Positions 45,153 to 53,786 of a DNA stretch of 64,000 bases are shown piece after piece. The first letter of the stretch is position 1. Each line of letters begins with the position of its first letter. The notes beneath the pieces were generated by a model. The model was not told the origin of the DNA, did not search any database, and was given only the letters and a program-made list of their open reading frames with translations. The position numbers and the translations under genes are program-made. Origin of the DNA: Pleomorphomonas sp. PLEO (GTDB lineage Bacteria; Pseudomonadota; Alphaproteobacteria; Rhizobiales; Pleomorphomonadaceae); contig NZ_CP166625.1 of NCBI RefSeq assembly GCF_041320595.1, positions 5,392,001 through 5,456,000 of the forward strand, read 5' to 3'.

Positions 45153-46355
45153 ATGCGTAGCGGCGGGCAGACGCAGTGGCATCGGCAGGTCCGCCGGGCT
45201 GAAGAGCAGGTTGTGGGCTTGATTGAGGGCAAGGGCGACGGCCCCTGTCAAAGCGGCCCGCGCACCCAAGACAGAGACTTCCACGGCAATCGGGCGATGA
45301 CTGACGCGGGGCAATTCGTCCTTGATCCGGTCCACCACGCCGGGCAAGCAGCCGACAATGCCGCCAACAACGATCTTTTTGGGTTCCAGCAGTGCATGGA
45401 CGGCCACCATCGCCAGAGCCGCGGTGTGAGCAGCCTCGCAGACCGCGGCGATGGCGATGGCATCCTCCCTTGTCTGGGCAACGGCGAAGATATCGGCCGT
45501 CGACAGTGTAGAGGCCCCGCCCAGCGCTCGATATCGTTCACGGATACCACGCCTGCCGATGGCGCTTTCAAGAGCGCCACGCTTCAAGCTTTCCGGGGCG
45601 GCCGGATCGCCGCCGATCGGCAGGAAGCCAATCTCGCCGGCCGCTCCACTTGCACCCCGGATCAATCGGCCACCGCTGAGTGCGCCGAGACCGATACCGG
45701 TACCGAGCGAAACAAAGGCGACCTCTTCGATCCCAACGGCACATCCGTTCCAAGACTCGCCGATGACCGCCGCATTGATATCATTTTCAATGACAACCGC
45801 GCAGCCTAGCTCGGCGGAGAGCAGGGTGCGAACGTCGACATCGCCCAGCCCTTCCAGATTGGGCGACAGCGAAAGCCGGCCGCCGTCCGGTTCGACGACG
45901 CCCGGCATGGCTACGGCTGCGACCAAAACCTTCTGCCGTTCGATGCCGGCCGTGGCGACAAGTTCCGCTGCGAGCCGCCCAAGCGCCGAAACCAGCGCGG
46001 TTCCCGACAACTCATCCGAAGGTTCTTCAACCGAAGCGATGACATCGCCAACAATGTTGGCAAGTGACAGGCGCAGCGAGGTGACGCCGAGTTCGGCACC
46101 GATGACGTAGCCGGCCGAGGGATCGACCTCGTAGATCACCGCCGCCCGACCGACGTTGCCCGAGGTGACGCCCTTGACGCGGACGAAGCCGCCGCTCTCC
46201 AGTACGCGGATCACTTCCGACATCGTCTGCTTGGAAAGGCCGGTGATCTTGGCAAGGGCGGCCCGCGAGGTGGCGCCGGAGTTGAGGAGCACGTCCATGA
46301 CGGCGCGCACCGAGATCTGGCGCAGCACCGGCGTCGCGGTATCGTCTGGGATCAT
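45147..46355 (-). CDS. ROK-family transcriptional repressor (NagC-like)
   Basis: 402 residues: an N-terminal winged helix (about 15-75, AALAKITGLSKQTMSEVIRV) and a ROK sugar-kinase-like domain (about 85-390) with VIENDINAAVIGE and SLGTGIGLG. The CxCGxxGC zinc motif found in NagC and Mlc is absent: GEIGF is followed by LPIGGD and RGALE. It probably senses an amino sugar or its phosphate and controls nagB, which starts 118 bases downstream, and perhaps the whole locus. Confidence 0.85.
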   Translation of the reverse strand: MIPDDTATPVLRQISVRAVMDVLLNSGATSRAALAKITGLSKQTMSEVIRVLESGGFVRVKGVTSGNVGRAAVIYEVDPSAGYVIGAELGVTSLRLSLANIVGDVIASVEEPSDELSGTALVSALGRLAAELVATAGIERQKVLVAAVAMPGVVEPDGGRLSLSPNLEGLGDVDVRTLLSAELGCAVVIENDINAAVIGESWNGCAVGIEEVAFVSLGTGIGLGALSGGRLIRGASGAAGEIGFLPIGGDPAAPESLKRGALESAIGRRGIRERYRALGGASTLSTADIFAVAQTREDAIAIAAVCEAAHTAALAMVAVHALLEPKKIVVGGIVGCLPGVVDRIKDELPRVSHRPIAVEVSVLGARAALTGAVALALNQAHNLLFSPADLPMPLRLPAATHG

Positions 46356-46446
46356 CGGGCCGCAGGTCTCCTGAGAGCAACGTCACGGGATTGATGCATA
46401 CACCCAAACACGCCGCTTCACAGCCCTGACACGCAGGCACCCCTGC

Positions 46447-47334
46447 TCAAGCCTTGACCGAAGCTCCGGCCTGCACCGAATTCCTGTATTCGGTGGGCGT
46501 GCGACCGACCACCTTCTTGAATACCTTATAGAAGTAGTTGAAGTCGTTGAAGCCGCAGCGCTGGGCGATCTGCGACAGAGGCAAGTCGTATTTCTCCAGC
46601 ATGAACTTGGCCTTTCCGATCCGCACCTGCGTCAGGTAGTCGGAAAAAGTCATGGCCCCCTGCTCGCGGAAAACGCGCGAGAAATAGTTGGGGCTGATGC
46701 GCAGGTGTGCAGCCAACGTGTCGCGGGTGATCAACCGATCAAAGTTCTCTTCGATATAGAGACAGGCGGCGCGGAAGAAGGCCGACGACTGCCGATCCTC
46801 TTCCGGCACCGGATTGGCAATCAGGCGGCGGGAATATTCGAGAATGGACTGCGCCAGCAGGCGGGCATCAAGACTGGTCGATCCCGTGTCATCGCGATAG
46901 CCCGCTATGGCCTCCACCATATATTGCAAAGGCCCGTTGCCGGGGATCAGGCAATTGCGTTTTTCGACCGAGACGAAGCGCTGCTCGCCGGCACTCCATC
47001 TCACAAGGCTGACGCCGAGATGGGTGGCGCCGAAAAGGAGGCTCAGGACCTCCACGTCCTTATCCCAAAGCGGCTGATTCCAGCAGTTGCCGGGTACAAC
47101 TAGCCCATCTCCAGGACCAAGCTCGCACTCACTGATCTGCGCATCGCGATCACACAGGACGTTGGTATAGGTGCCGGCGATCACCAACTCGAAGCGCGCA
47201 AACTGCACCTGCAGCGCACCGAGTGGCGGCGCAGCGGCGTCAAGGCCAAAGACGATGTGACGCGGCCAGCCATCCGCCACGGGGAGCGCATCGCCACGGG
47301 CGAAATCGTCAAGCGTCATATTTGCATGTGACAT
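46447..47334 (-). CDS. AraC-family regulator, likely of the mannitol operon
   Basis: 295 residues: an N-terminal cupin-like sensor domain (about 30-150) and a C-terminal AraC double helix-turn-helix (about 190-285) with RISPNYFSRVFREQGAMTF and CGFNDFNYFYKVFKKVVGRT. A GGGAGG site precedes the ATG. It starts 53 bases after the stop of the EIIA-HPr-EI gene, on the same strand as mtlA-mtlD. Mannitol activators of the MtlR type belong to this family, so regulation of mtlAD is the best guess. Confidence 0.8.
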   Translation of the reverse strand: MSHANMTLDDFARGDALPVADGWPRHIVFGLDAAAPPLGALQVQFARFELVIAGTYTNVLCDRDAQISECELGPGDGLVVPGNCWNQPLWDKDVEVLSLLFGATHLGVSLVRWSAGEQRFVSVEKRNCLIPGNGPLQYMVEAIAGYRDDTGSTSLDARLLAQSILEYSRRLIANPVPEEDRQSSAFFRAACLYIEENFDRLITRDTLAAHLRISPNYFSRVFREQGAMTFSDYLTQVRIGKAKFMLEKYDLPLSQIAQRCGFNDFNYFYKVFKKVVGRTPTEYRNSVQAGASVKA

Positions 47335-47386
47335 AGTGCGCCTCCCTGTTACGGCGACGAATTGCCTGTTTGCCGGCAGCGGATCG

Positions 47387-49933
47387 TCAGAGGTCAGGCC
47401 AGCGCCGCGCCACCATCGCCCGCACCTCGGCGGCCGAGTCGAGCGTCAGCGCCTCCTCCGCCACGGCACGGCAGGTCTCCCTGTCGAGCGTACGAATGAA
47501 CGCCTTGAGGTCGGGAATGCCTGAGCGCGTGGCCGACAAACTGGTGACCCCAAGCCCGATCAGGATGGGCGCGGCGGGCAGCTCCGAGGCCAGGCCACCA
47601 CACACGCCCACCGGGCAGTCATGACGGGCACCAGCCGCCGCCGCGTCGCCGATCGTCTTCAACACCGCCGGATGCAGCGAGTCGATCTCCGGGGCGAGTT
47701 CAGTATTGCCGCGATCCATGGCCAGTACGTACTGCGTGAGATCGTTGGTGCCGATCGAGAAGAAATCGGCCTCCTTCGCCAGCTTTTCGGCCATGGCAAC
47801 GGCGGCCGGCACCTCGATCATGATGCCGAGCGGCACGTCGGCCGTGACTCCGAGTGCTGCTTTTTCTTCCTCGAAGATCGCCTTGGCCCACCGGAGTTCG
47901 CCGATGTCGGCGATCATCGGCATCATGATGCGGACAACCGAGACCGGCGTCACCTTGAGGATGGCGCGAAACTGCTGGCGCAGCAGGTCAGGTCGCCGCT
48001 TGGAGACGCGGATGCCGCGCACGCCGAGGATCGGGTTCTCTTCCGCCGCCTGCTTGAGATAGGGCAGTGGCTTGTCGCCCCCGATATCAAGGGTGCGGAT
48101 GGTCAGCGGTTTGCCGCGCAGGGCATCGGCAATCGCCTGATATTCGGCCTGCTGCTCGGCCTCGGTAGGCGCTCTCGGTCGGTCGAGGAACAGGAACTCT
48201 GTTCTGAGCAAGCCGGAGCCTTCGGCACCAAAAGCAAGACCGCGCGCCGCGTCGGCCACCGAGCCGACATTGGCGTAGACCGGCAGACGCGTGCCGTCGG
48301 CCATCACGCAGTCGGTCAGCGCCGCCTCCCGATTGGCGGCACGGCGCGTTTCACGCTCGGCCGCCGCCTTGCGCGTGGCGGCGATGGTTGCTTCAGTTGG
48401 GTTCACCTGGATCTCGCCGCGCTCGGCGTCGACGATCAGCGGCGTGCCCTCGGGAATGCGGCGGGCGTCGACGCCAACGGCGGCCAGCATCGGCACGCCG
48501 CTTGCCGCCGACAGGATGGCGACATGCGATGTGCGGCCGCCCTTGGCGACCACGAAAGCGGCAGGCAGACTGTCGCCGAAGGCCATGAACTGCGACGGCA
48601 AGAGATCATCGGCAATGGCGATGGCGTCCTCAGGCAGCGCCAAACTCTCCGGCGAGCCGCCGGCCAGCACAGTCAACACCTGCTGCTCGAGGTCGACGAG
48701 GTCGGCGGCGCGTTCAGCAAGGCGGGCATTGTCGAGTCCGCGCAGCAGTGCCGCCTGGCCGGAAATGGTGTCGGAAAAGGCCCAACCGGCGCTCTTGCCA
48801 CGGGCAATGCGATCGCGGGCACCCTCGAGAAGTTCGGTGTCTTCCAAAAGCGCTGCGTGGGCGGCCATGATTTCGCGCTGCTGAGGCGTGCGGCCGACTG
48901 TCGCCTGCTCGCTCAGATGCTGGTGGACGCGGGCAAGGGCGGCATCAAGCGCTTCGCTTTCGGCCACCATGTCGCCGGCCTCCTCGGCCGGGCGGGTGAC
49001 CTTTTCCTTGAGATGGACAGCGCGGCCGATGGCGAGGCCTGGAGCGGCGACAACGCCGCAGAGCAACGGCCTGTCCTCGGGGCCGAATGGGGTAAGATCG
49101 ATGGCTGGTTGTTCGACGTCGGGCGCATCGGTAACGCCCGGGAGCGTCTCCTGGCCGGCATCGACGTAGGGTACGACCGGATCACCAAGGCCGGAAGCAA
49201 TCGCCTCGATAACCCCGTCGAGCGCCGCCGTTGCGTCGGCCCCTTCGGCCGAGACGACAAGCCGGCTACCCCAACGGCTGCCAAGCGTGAGCAGAGATAC
49301 CGGGCTCTTGGCATTGGCCTTGCGCTCGCCAAGCACGACCTCGACGGCGCTGGCGTATTGCTTGGCCTTGGCGGCGAGCAAGGCCGCCGGACGAGCATGC
49401 AGGCCTTCACTCATCTCGAGGACAATATCCCGCTCGATCCGCGACACTGGCGGTGGCGCTTCCACGCCGATCGGCATCACCGTCATGACTTCATCGCCGA
49501 AGTCGACCACGCCGTCCGACTTACGGGTGGTGACGTGGAACGCGTCTTCGTTGGTCACGAGGACAGGCGTCGTCACGATGCCGCAACTCTCCGCAAGCGC
49601 GGCGAGATCGAACCGGATGAGAGGGTCGCCGGCCGCCACCCGATCGCCTTCGGCCACGACGGCTTTGAGACCGGCACCACGCAACGCAACCGCCTCAAGG
49701 CCGACATGGACGAGGAATTCCGCACCGTCCTCGGTCATTATCTTCACGGCGTGACCGCGGCGATGAACCGAGGTCACCGTGCCGGCCACCGGTGCATGCA
49801 CCTCGCCGATCTCCGGCTCGATGGCGAGACCGTCGCCCATCATGCCGAGTGCGAACATCGGATCGGGAACGTCGCCGAGCGGCACGATCCGGCCCTTAAG
49901 CGGGGCCCGGACGGAGATGGTCGAGGTGGTCAT
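47387..49933 (-). CDS. PTS multi-phosphoryl protein: EIIA(Glc)-HPr-Enzyme I
   Basis: 848 residues. EIIA of the glucose type at 1-155 with both key histidines (His61 in RRGHAVKI and His76 in FLVHVGLEAV); HPr at about 165-250 with His179 in EGLHARPAALLA; Enzyme I from about 290, with the phospho-His in GGRTSHVAIL and the PEP site in GLLRTEFLFLD and FFSIGTNDLTQY. It carries phosphate from PEP to a glucose/GlcNAc-type EIIB. The layout equals NagF-type proteins. The frame extends to 49948, but ATG 49933 has GGGAGA. No matching EIIBC gene is in the window. Confidence 0.93.
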   Translation of the reverse strand: MTTSTISVRAPLKGRIVPLGDVPDPMFALGMMGDGLAIEPEIGEVHAPVAGTVTSVHRRGHAVKIMTEDGAEFLVHVGLEAVALRGAGLKAVVAEGDRVAAGDPLIRFDLAALAESCGIVTTPVLVTNEDAFHVTTRKSDGVVDFGDEVMTVMPIGVEAPPPVSRIERDIVLEMSEGLHARPAALLAAKAKQYASAVEVVLGERKANAKSPVSLLTLGSRWGSRLVVSAEGADATAALDGVIEAIASGLGDPVVPYVDAGQETLPGVTDAPDVEQPAIDLTPFGPEDRPLLCGVVAAPGLAIGRAVHLKEKVTRPAEEAGDMVAESEALDAALARVHQHLSEQATVGRTPQQREIMAAHAALLEDTELLEGARDRIARGKSAGWAFSDTISGQAALLRGLDNARLAERAADLVDLEQQVLTVLAGGSPESLALPEDAIAIADDLLPSQFMAFGDSLPAAFVVAKGGRTSHVAILSAASGVPMLAAVGVDARRIPEGTPLIVDAERGEIQVNPTEATIAATRKAAAERETRRAANREAALTDCVMADGTRLPVYANVGSVADAARGLAFGAEGSGLLRTEFLFLDRPRAPTEAEQQAEYQAIADALRGKPLTIRTLDIGGDKPLPYLKQAAEENPILGVRGIRVSKRRPDLLRQQFRAILKVTPVSVVRIMMPMIADIGELRWAKAIFEEEKAALGVTADVPLGIMIEVPAAVAMAEKLAKEADFFSIGTNDLTQYVLAMDRGNTELAPEIDSLHPAVLKTIGDAAAAGARHDCPVGVCGGLASELPAAPILIGLGVTSLSATRSGIPDLKAFIRTLDRETCRAVAEEALTLDSAAEVRAMVARRWPDL

Positions 49934-50054
49934 GCGCGTGTCTCCCAATACCTGCTATCGAGACAAAGCCTCCCCTCCATGACCGATGTCCGGCGGAGAT
50001 GGCGATGCGAGGAAAAGGGCCGCAGGCCAACGGCTCTCTCGTGCCTCGTGGGAC

Positions 50055-51197
50055 CTAAATCTGGGCGGCGGCGGCGATTTCGGCAAGCACCTCTGCCGGA
50101 AGTGCGTTGCCGGAAAAGCGATCGACGGCTGCGACGACGCCTGCCTCAGCGATAGCCGCCTGCATTTCGACCGCCTGGGGATCACCGTCGTTGCGATAAT
50201 GGAGCGCGGCGGCGATGCCCTTGACGATATTATCGTGCGGCAAGTGGTATTCCAGCGTGCCGAGCAGCGGCCGGATCAAGCGATCGCCCTTGCCAAGCTT
50301 GCGTAACGGTTCGCGGCCGACGCGCGCCACGTCGTCGCGGATGAAGCGGTTGGCAAAGCGGCCGAGAATTTTTTCGATGTAAGCGGCATGCTTGGCAGGG
50401 TCGAAACCGTAACGGCGGATCAGCACGGCGCCGCTTTCTTCCATTGCCGCCTTGACGATAGTGCGAATGCTCACGTCTTCGATGGCATCGCGGATCGTTG
50501 GCAGGCCCTTCTCAAAGCCGAGATAGGCCGTGATGGCGTGTCCGGTATTGAGCGTGAACAGCTTGCGCTCGACGAAGGCCATCAGATCGTCGGTCAACTC
50601 CATGCCGGGGACGTCATGCGTCCAGCCCTTGAGCTGGGTGCGGTCGACAATCCACTCGGAAAATTCCTCGACGGTAACGGCAAGCGGCTCTCCCTCAACC
50701 GGCGGGGCCGGCGGAACGATACGGTCGACGGCGCTGTCGGCGAAACCGACTTCGATGTCCACGACGGCGGCGACGGAGGCCGGCAGGTGGCCGAACACGG
50801 CCTCCTTGAGCTGGGTGGTGCCGCGGATGGTGTTCTCGCAAGCGATGATATTGAGCGGGGCATGATTGCCGGCGGCGACGCGCGCTTCAAGACCACGAGC
50901 GATGGTCGGCGCAATCTTTGCCAGCACAGCCGGCCCAACGGCGGTGGTGACGAGATCGGCGGACGCGATGAGAGCGAGGATATCGTCGCCGATTGACGAG
51001 ACGGCGGTAACGCCCGTCACTTCTTCGCGGCGGCTGCCGGAACCGACGATATCGACTGGGTAACGCCCGTCCCGGGCAATCAGGCCGACCACTGTCTCGT
51101 TGACGTCGGCGAAGGTGACTGCCCAACCGGCATCGGCCAGAATCTTGCCGATAAAACCGCGACCGATATTGCCCGCGCCAAAGTGAATGGCTCGCAT
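50055..51197 (-). CDS. mtlD: Mannitol-1-phosphate 5-dehydrogenase
   Basis: 381 residues. NAD-dependent oxidation of mannitol-1-P to fructose-6-P. N-terminal Rossmann motif [23 protein letters not shown], and the catalytic region [16 protein letters not shown] and [12 protein letters not shown]. The frame extends to 51242, but ATG 51197 starts the NAD motif, as in homologues. Between mtlA (75 bases upstream) and the EIIA-HPr-EI gene, all on the minus strand. Confidence 0.96.
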   Translation of the reverse strand: MRAIHFGAGNIGRGFIGKILADAGWAVTFADVNETVVGLIARDGRYPVDIVGSGSRREEVTGVTAVSSIGDDILALIASADLVTTAVGPAVLAKIAPTIARGLEARVAAGNHAPLNIIACENTIRGTTQLKEAVFGHLPASVAAVVDIEVGFADSAVDRIVPPAPPVEGEPLAVTVEEFSEWIVDRTQLKGWTHDVPGMELTDDLMAFVERKLFTLNTGHAITAYLGFEKGLPTIRDAIEDVSIRTIVKAAMEESGAVLIRRYGFDPAKHAAYIEKILGRFANRFIRDDVARVGREPLRKLGKGDRLIRPLLGTLEYHLPHDNIVKGIAAALHYRNDGDPQAVEMQAAIAEAGVVAAVDRFSGNALPAEVLAEIAAAAQI

Positions 51198-51231
51198 GGT
51201 CGTCTCCGAAAGCTGTCTTTTTGGGGAGGGA

Positions 51232-51252
51232 GGGCCGCCCAATGGGCGGCCC
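51232..51252. other. Intercistronic hairpin mtlA/mtlD
   Basis: GGGCCGCCC (51232-51240) and GGGCGGCCC (51244-51252) form a 9-bp stem with a 3-base loop between mtlA and mtlD. With no T-run on either strand, it may protect the mtlA part of the mRNA or shift expression ratios. Confidence 0.55.
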
Positions 51253-51271
51253 CATTTTCAAGAAGCCGAGG

Positions 51272-53194
51272 TCAGCCGAGATCGAGGATGCGCAGCACGT
51301 CGGCCGGGTTCTTGGTCGTCGCAAGGTGGGCGACCACCTTGGGATTCTCGAGGACCCTGGCGAGGGCCGACATGACGTCCATGTGCTCGTTGCCCCTGGC
51401 CGCGAGGCCAACGACGAGGCGAGCCACGTTCTCGGGTTCGGGACCGAAGAAAACGCCGTCGGGATATTGGCAGACGGCGATACCGGTCTTCAGAACCTCG
51501 TTCTTCGCTTCATTGGTGCCATGCGGCATGGCCAGCGACTGCCCGAGATAGGTCGACACGATGGTCTCACGCTTAAGCATGGCATCGATGTAGCTCGGGG
51601 TGATCGCGCCCATCTCCAAAAGCTTGGAGCCGGCGAAGCGAATGGCTTCCTCTTTGGTGGACGCGGTGAGGCCGAGGAAGATATTTTCCTCACCGAGATT
51701 AAAAGATGCGCCACCCTCGGGCTTGCCGCCGGCCGGAGCCGTGGCGGAACCCGCCTTTGCCTTGATCTCCGCCACGATGCGGTCATAGGCCGCGCCGTCG
51801 AGGAAATTGGTGATGGACACATGCGTCGCGTTGGGAGCGGCCCTACGGGCACGCTCGGTCAAGTCCTTGTGGGTAATGACCACATCGGCATCGGCCGGCA
51901 GCGCGTTGATGGCCACGTTGCTCGAACGGATGGCGCCGAGGCCAGCCTGATCAAGCTTCTTGCGCAGCATGGAGGCACCCATGGCGGACGAGCCCATGCC
52001 AGCGTCGCAAGCAACGATGACCGAACGGACCGGACCGGAGATGGCGGCCGAAGTGGTAGCGACCGGAGCAGCCATGCCCTTCGATTCAGCCTTCAGGGCC
52101 TTCATCTTGGCAGTCGCGGCATCAAGGTCGTCTTCAACCTCTTCCGTCTTGTCGGTCTTGAGCAACACCGAAGCGACCAGGAAGGTCACAAGGGCGCCAA
52201 GAACCACGGCGGAGATGACGCCAACAAAGCCGTCAGCCGGGGTCATGCCGAGCACGGCGAAGATCGAGCCCGGAGACGACGGGGCGCGCAGGCCACCGCC
52301 AAGCAGCATGTTGGCAGCCACACCGGTGGCGCCGCCGAGGATCATGGCAATGATCAGGCGCGGCTTCATCAGCACGTAGGGGAAATAGATCTCGTGGATG
52401 CCGCCGAAGAAGTGGATGATGGCGGCGCCCGGTGCCGACTGCTTGGCATTGCCACGGCCAAAGACCATATAGGCGAGCAGCAGGCCGAGACCCGGACCCG
52501 GGTTGGCTTCGATCAGGAAGATCAGCGACTTGCCCTGCGTGGCAGCCTGCTGGATGCCGAGCGGGGTGAAGACGCCATGGTTGATGGCGTTGTTGAGGAA
52601 CAACACCTTGGCCGGCTCGACCAGGATCGAGGCAAGCGGAATGAGACCGGTGCTGATTAGAGCGTTGACGCCCGCGCCCAGCGCCGCCGAAACGTGCTCG
52701 ACAACCGGACCGACGATCGCAAAGGCGATCATGGCCAGAATCATGCCAAGGATACCGGCCGAGAAGTTGTTGACCAGCATCTCGAAGCCGGGACGGATCT
52801 TGCCGTCAATGAGCCTGTCGAACTGCTTGATCGCCCAGCCGCCGAACGGACCCACCAGCATGGCGCCGAGGAACATCGGGATATCGGTGCCAACGATGAC
52901 GCCGGCCGTCACGATGGCGCCAACGACAGCGCCGCGCTCACCATAGACCAGCTTGCCGCCGGTATAACCGAGCAGAAGCGGCAGCAAATAGGTGATCATC
53001 GGTCCGACAAGCTTGGCGAAAAACTCGTTGGGGAGCCAGCCAGTCGGGATGAAGAGAGTGGTGATGATACCCCAGGCGATGAATGCGCCAATATTGGGCA
53101 TCACCATGCTGCTCAGGAAGCGGCCCACTTGCTGGACGCGCACCTTGAGATTGGAGGACGATGCGGCGCCCCCTCCGGTTGCGGTATATGCCAT
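51272..53194 (-). CDS. mtlA: PTS mannitol permease EIICBA
   Basis: 640 residues, full-length MtlA. EIIC (about 20-345, some six to eight helices; GGIHEIYFPYVLMKP is the substrate-site motif), EIIB (about 385-475) with phospho-Cys in IVACDAGMGSSAMGA, and EIIA (about 500-640) with phospho-His in LAMPHGTNEAKNEV. It imports mannitol as mannitol-1-phosphate. A GGAGGAG site precedes the ATG. First gene of mtlA-mtlD-EI-araC, behind a long AT-rich leader. Confidence 0.96.
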   Translation of the reverse strand: MAYTATGGGAASSSNLKVRVQQVGRFLSSMVMPNIGAFIAWGIITTLFIPTGWLPNEFFAKLVGPMITYLLPLLLGYTGGKLVYGERGAVVGAIVTAGVIVGTDIPMFLGAMLVGPFGGWAIKQFDRLIDGKIRPGFEMLVNNFSAGILGMILAMIAFAIVGPVVEHVSAALGAGVNALISTGLIPLASILVEPAKVLFLNNAINHGVFTPLGIQQAATQGKSLIFLIEANPGPGLGLLLAYMVFGRGNAKQSAPGAAIIHFFGGIHEIYFPYVLMKPRLIIAMILGGATGVAANMLLGGGLRAPSSPGSIFAVLGMTPADGFVGVISAVVLGALVTFLVASVLLKTDKTEEVEDDLDAATAKMKALKAESKGMAAPVATTSAAISGPVRSVIVACDAGMGSSAMGASMLRKKLDQAGLGAIRSSNVAINALPADADVVITHKDLTERARRAAPNATHVSITNFLDGAAYDRIVAEIKAKAGSATAPAGGKPEGGASFNLGEENIFLGLTASTKEEAIRFAGSKLLEMGAITPSYIDAMLKRETIVSTYLGQSLAMPHGTNEAKNEVLKTGIAVCQYPDGVFFGPEPENVARLVVGLAARGNEHMDVMSALARVLENPKVVAHLATTKNPADVLRILDLG

Positions 53195-53713
53195 GTCCTA
53201 GAAACTCCTCCACGAAGTCCTGTCACGCCGAAGGAGGAGGCCGGCAGACCAAAGAATAAAAGACCCCGTCGCCGCAAACGAATTGCGTCGAAGAAATACC
53301 AGCACCCCATAAAGGGCTGGCCAGGTCGTTTATCTCGTAAGCCTCTCCGCTCCTCCATCCTGACCCTGTATTCCCCGGATCAGGAGATACGAAAACACTG
53401 CTCCGAGCGCCTACAGACGCTCAGACTCCAGCACACTTAAATGGTTGTTCTTACGTGTCTTCGTTCGATTGTGATCAAAACATGACATCACTATGATTAA
53501 AAGTGGAAAGATATAAACACGACTGTAAAAATGTATCCTGCTCTAGATACACATCGCCACGCTCTTCCACGGATGTCGCGGAAAAACGATGAAAACCATT
53601 GGCTTGGGGAGATATCCACGACTTGAAAATTGTACGATTACCGTCCAGCCCAAAGCATACTTAAGTCGACATGAGGAGCATCTAGGCTCTTACAGCTATA
53701 CCTTTTACCAATA
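53195..53713. other. Long AT-rich region upstream of mtlA; no gene seen
   Basis: Over 500 bases without a plausible gene; about 53440-53710 is strikingly AT-rich against the rest of the window. It contains inverted repeats TGTATC (53532-53537)/GATACA (53546-53551) and GTGAT (53471-53475)/ATCAC (53487-53491). It must carry the mannitol operon promoter and probably activator sites. A small RNA cannot be excluded. Confidence 0.5.
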
Positions 53714-53753
53714 GAAAAAGCAGCGCGCCGGCTTTTCAAGACCGGCGCGCTGC
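53714..53753 (-). terminator. Intrinsic terminator of glmS
   Basis: GCAGCGCGCCGG (53720-53731) and CCGGCGCGCTGC (53742-53753) form a perfect 12-bp stem. On the minus strand it follows the glmS stop (53787) and is followed by five T (complement of 53715-53719). Confidence 0.9.
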
Positions 53754-53786
53754 ACTGTCGAGGGCTGGAATCAGCGGCGCTGACGG

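Noticed and set aside
47621-50155. An 844-codon plus-strand frame over the glucose-type EIIA-HPr-EI gene
   Set aside because: Antisense shadow caused by codon bias. No ribosome site or domain.
53461-53500. TGTGATCAAAACATGACATCAC as a CRP site upstream of mtlA
   Set aside because: The right half does not match TCACA at the proper spacing; kept only as an unassigned inverted repeat.
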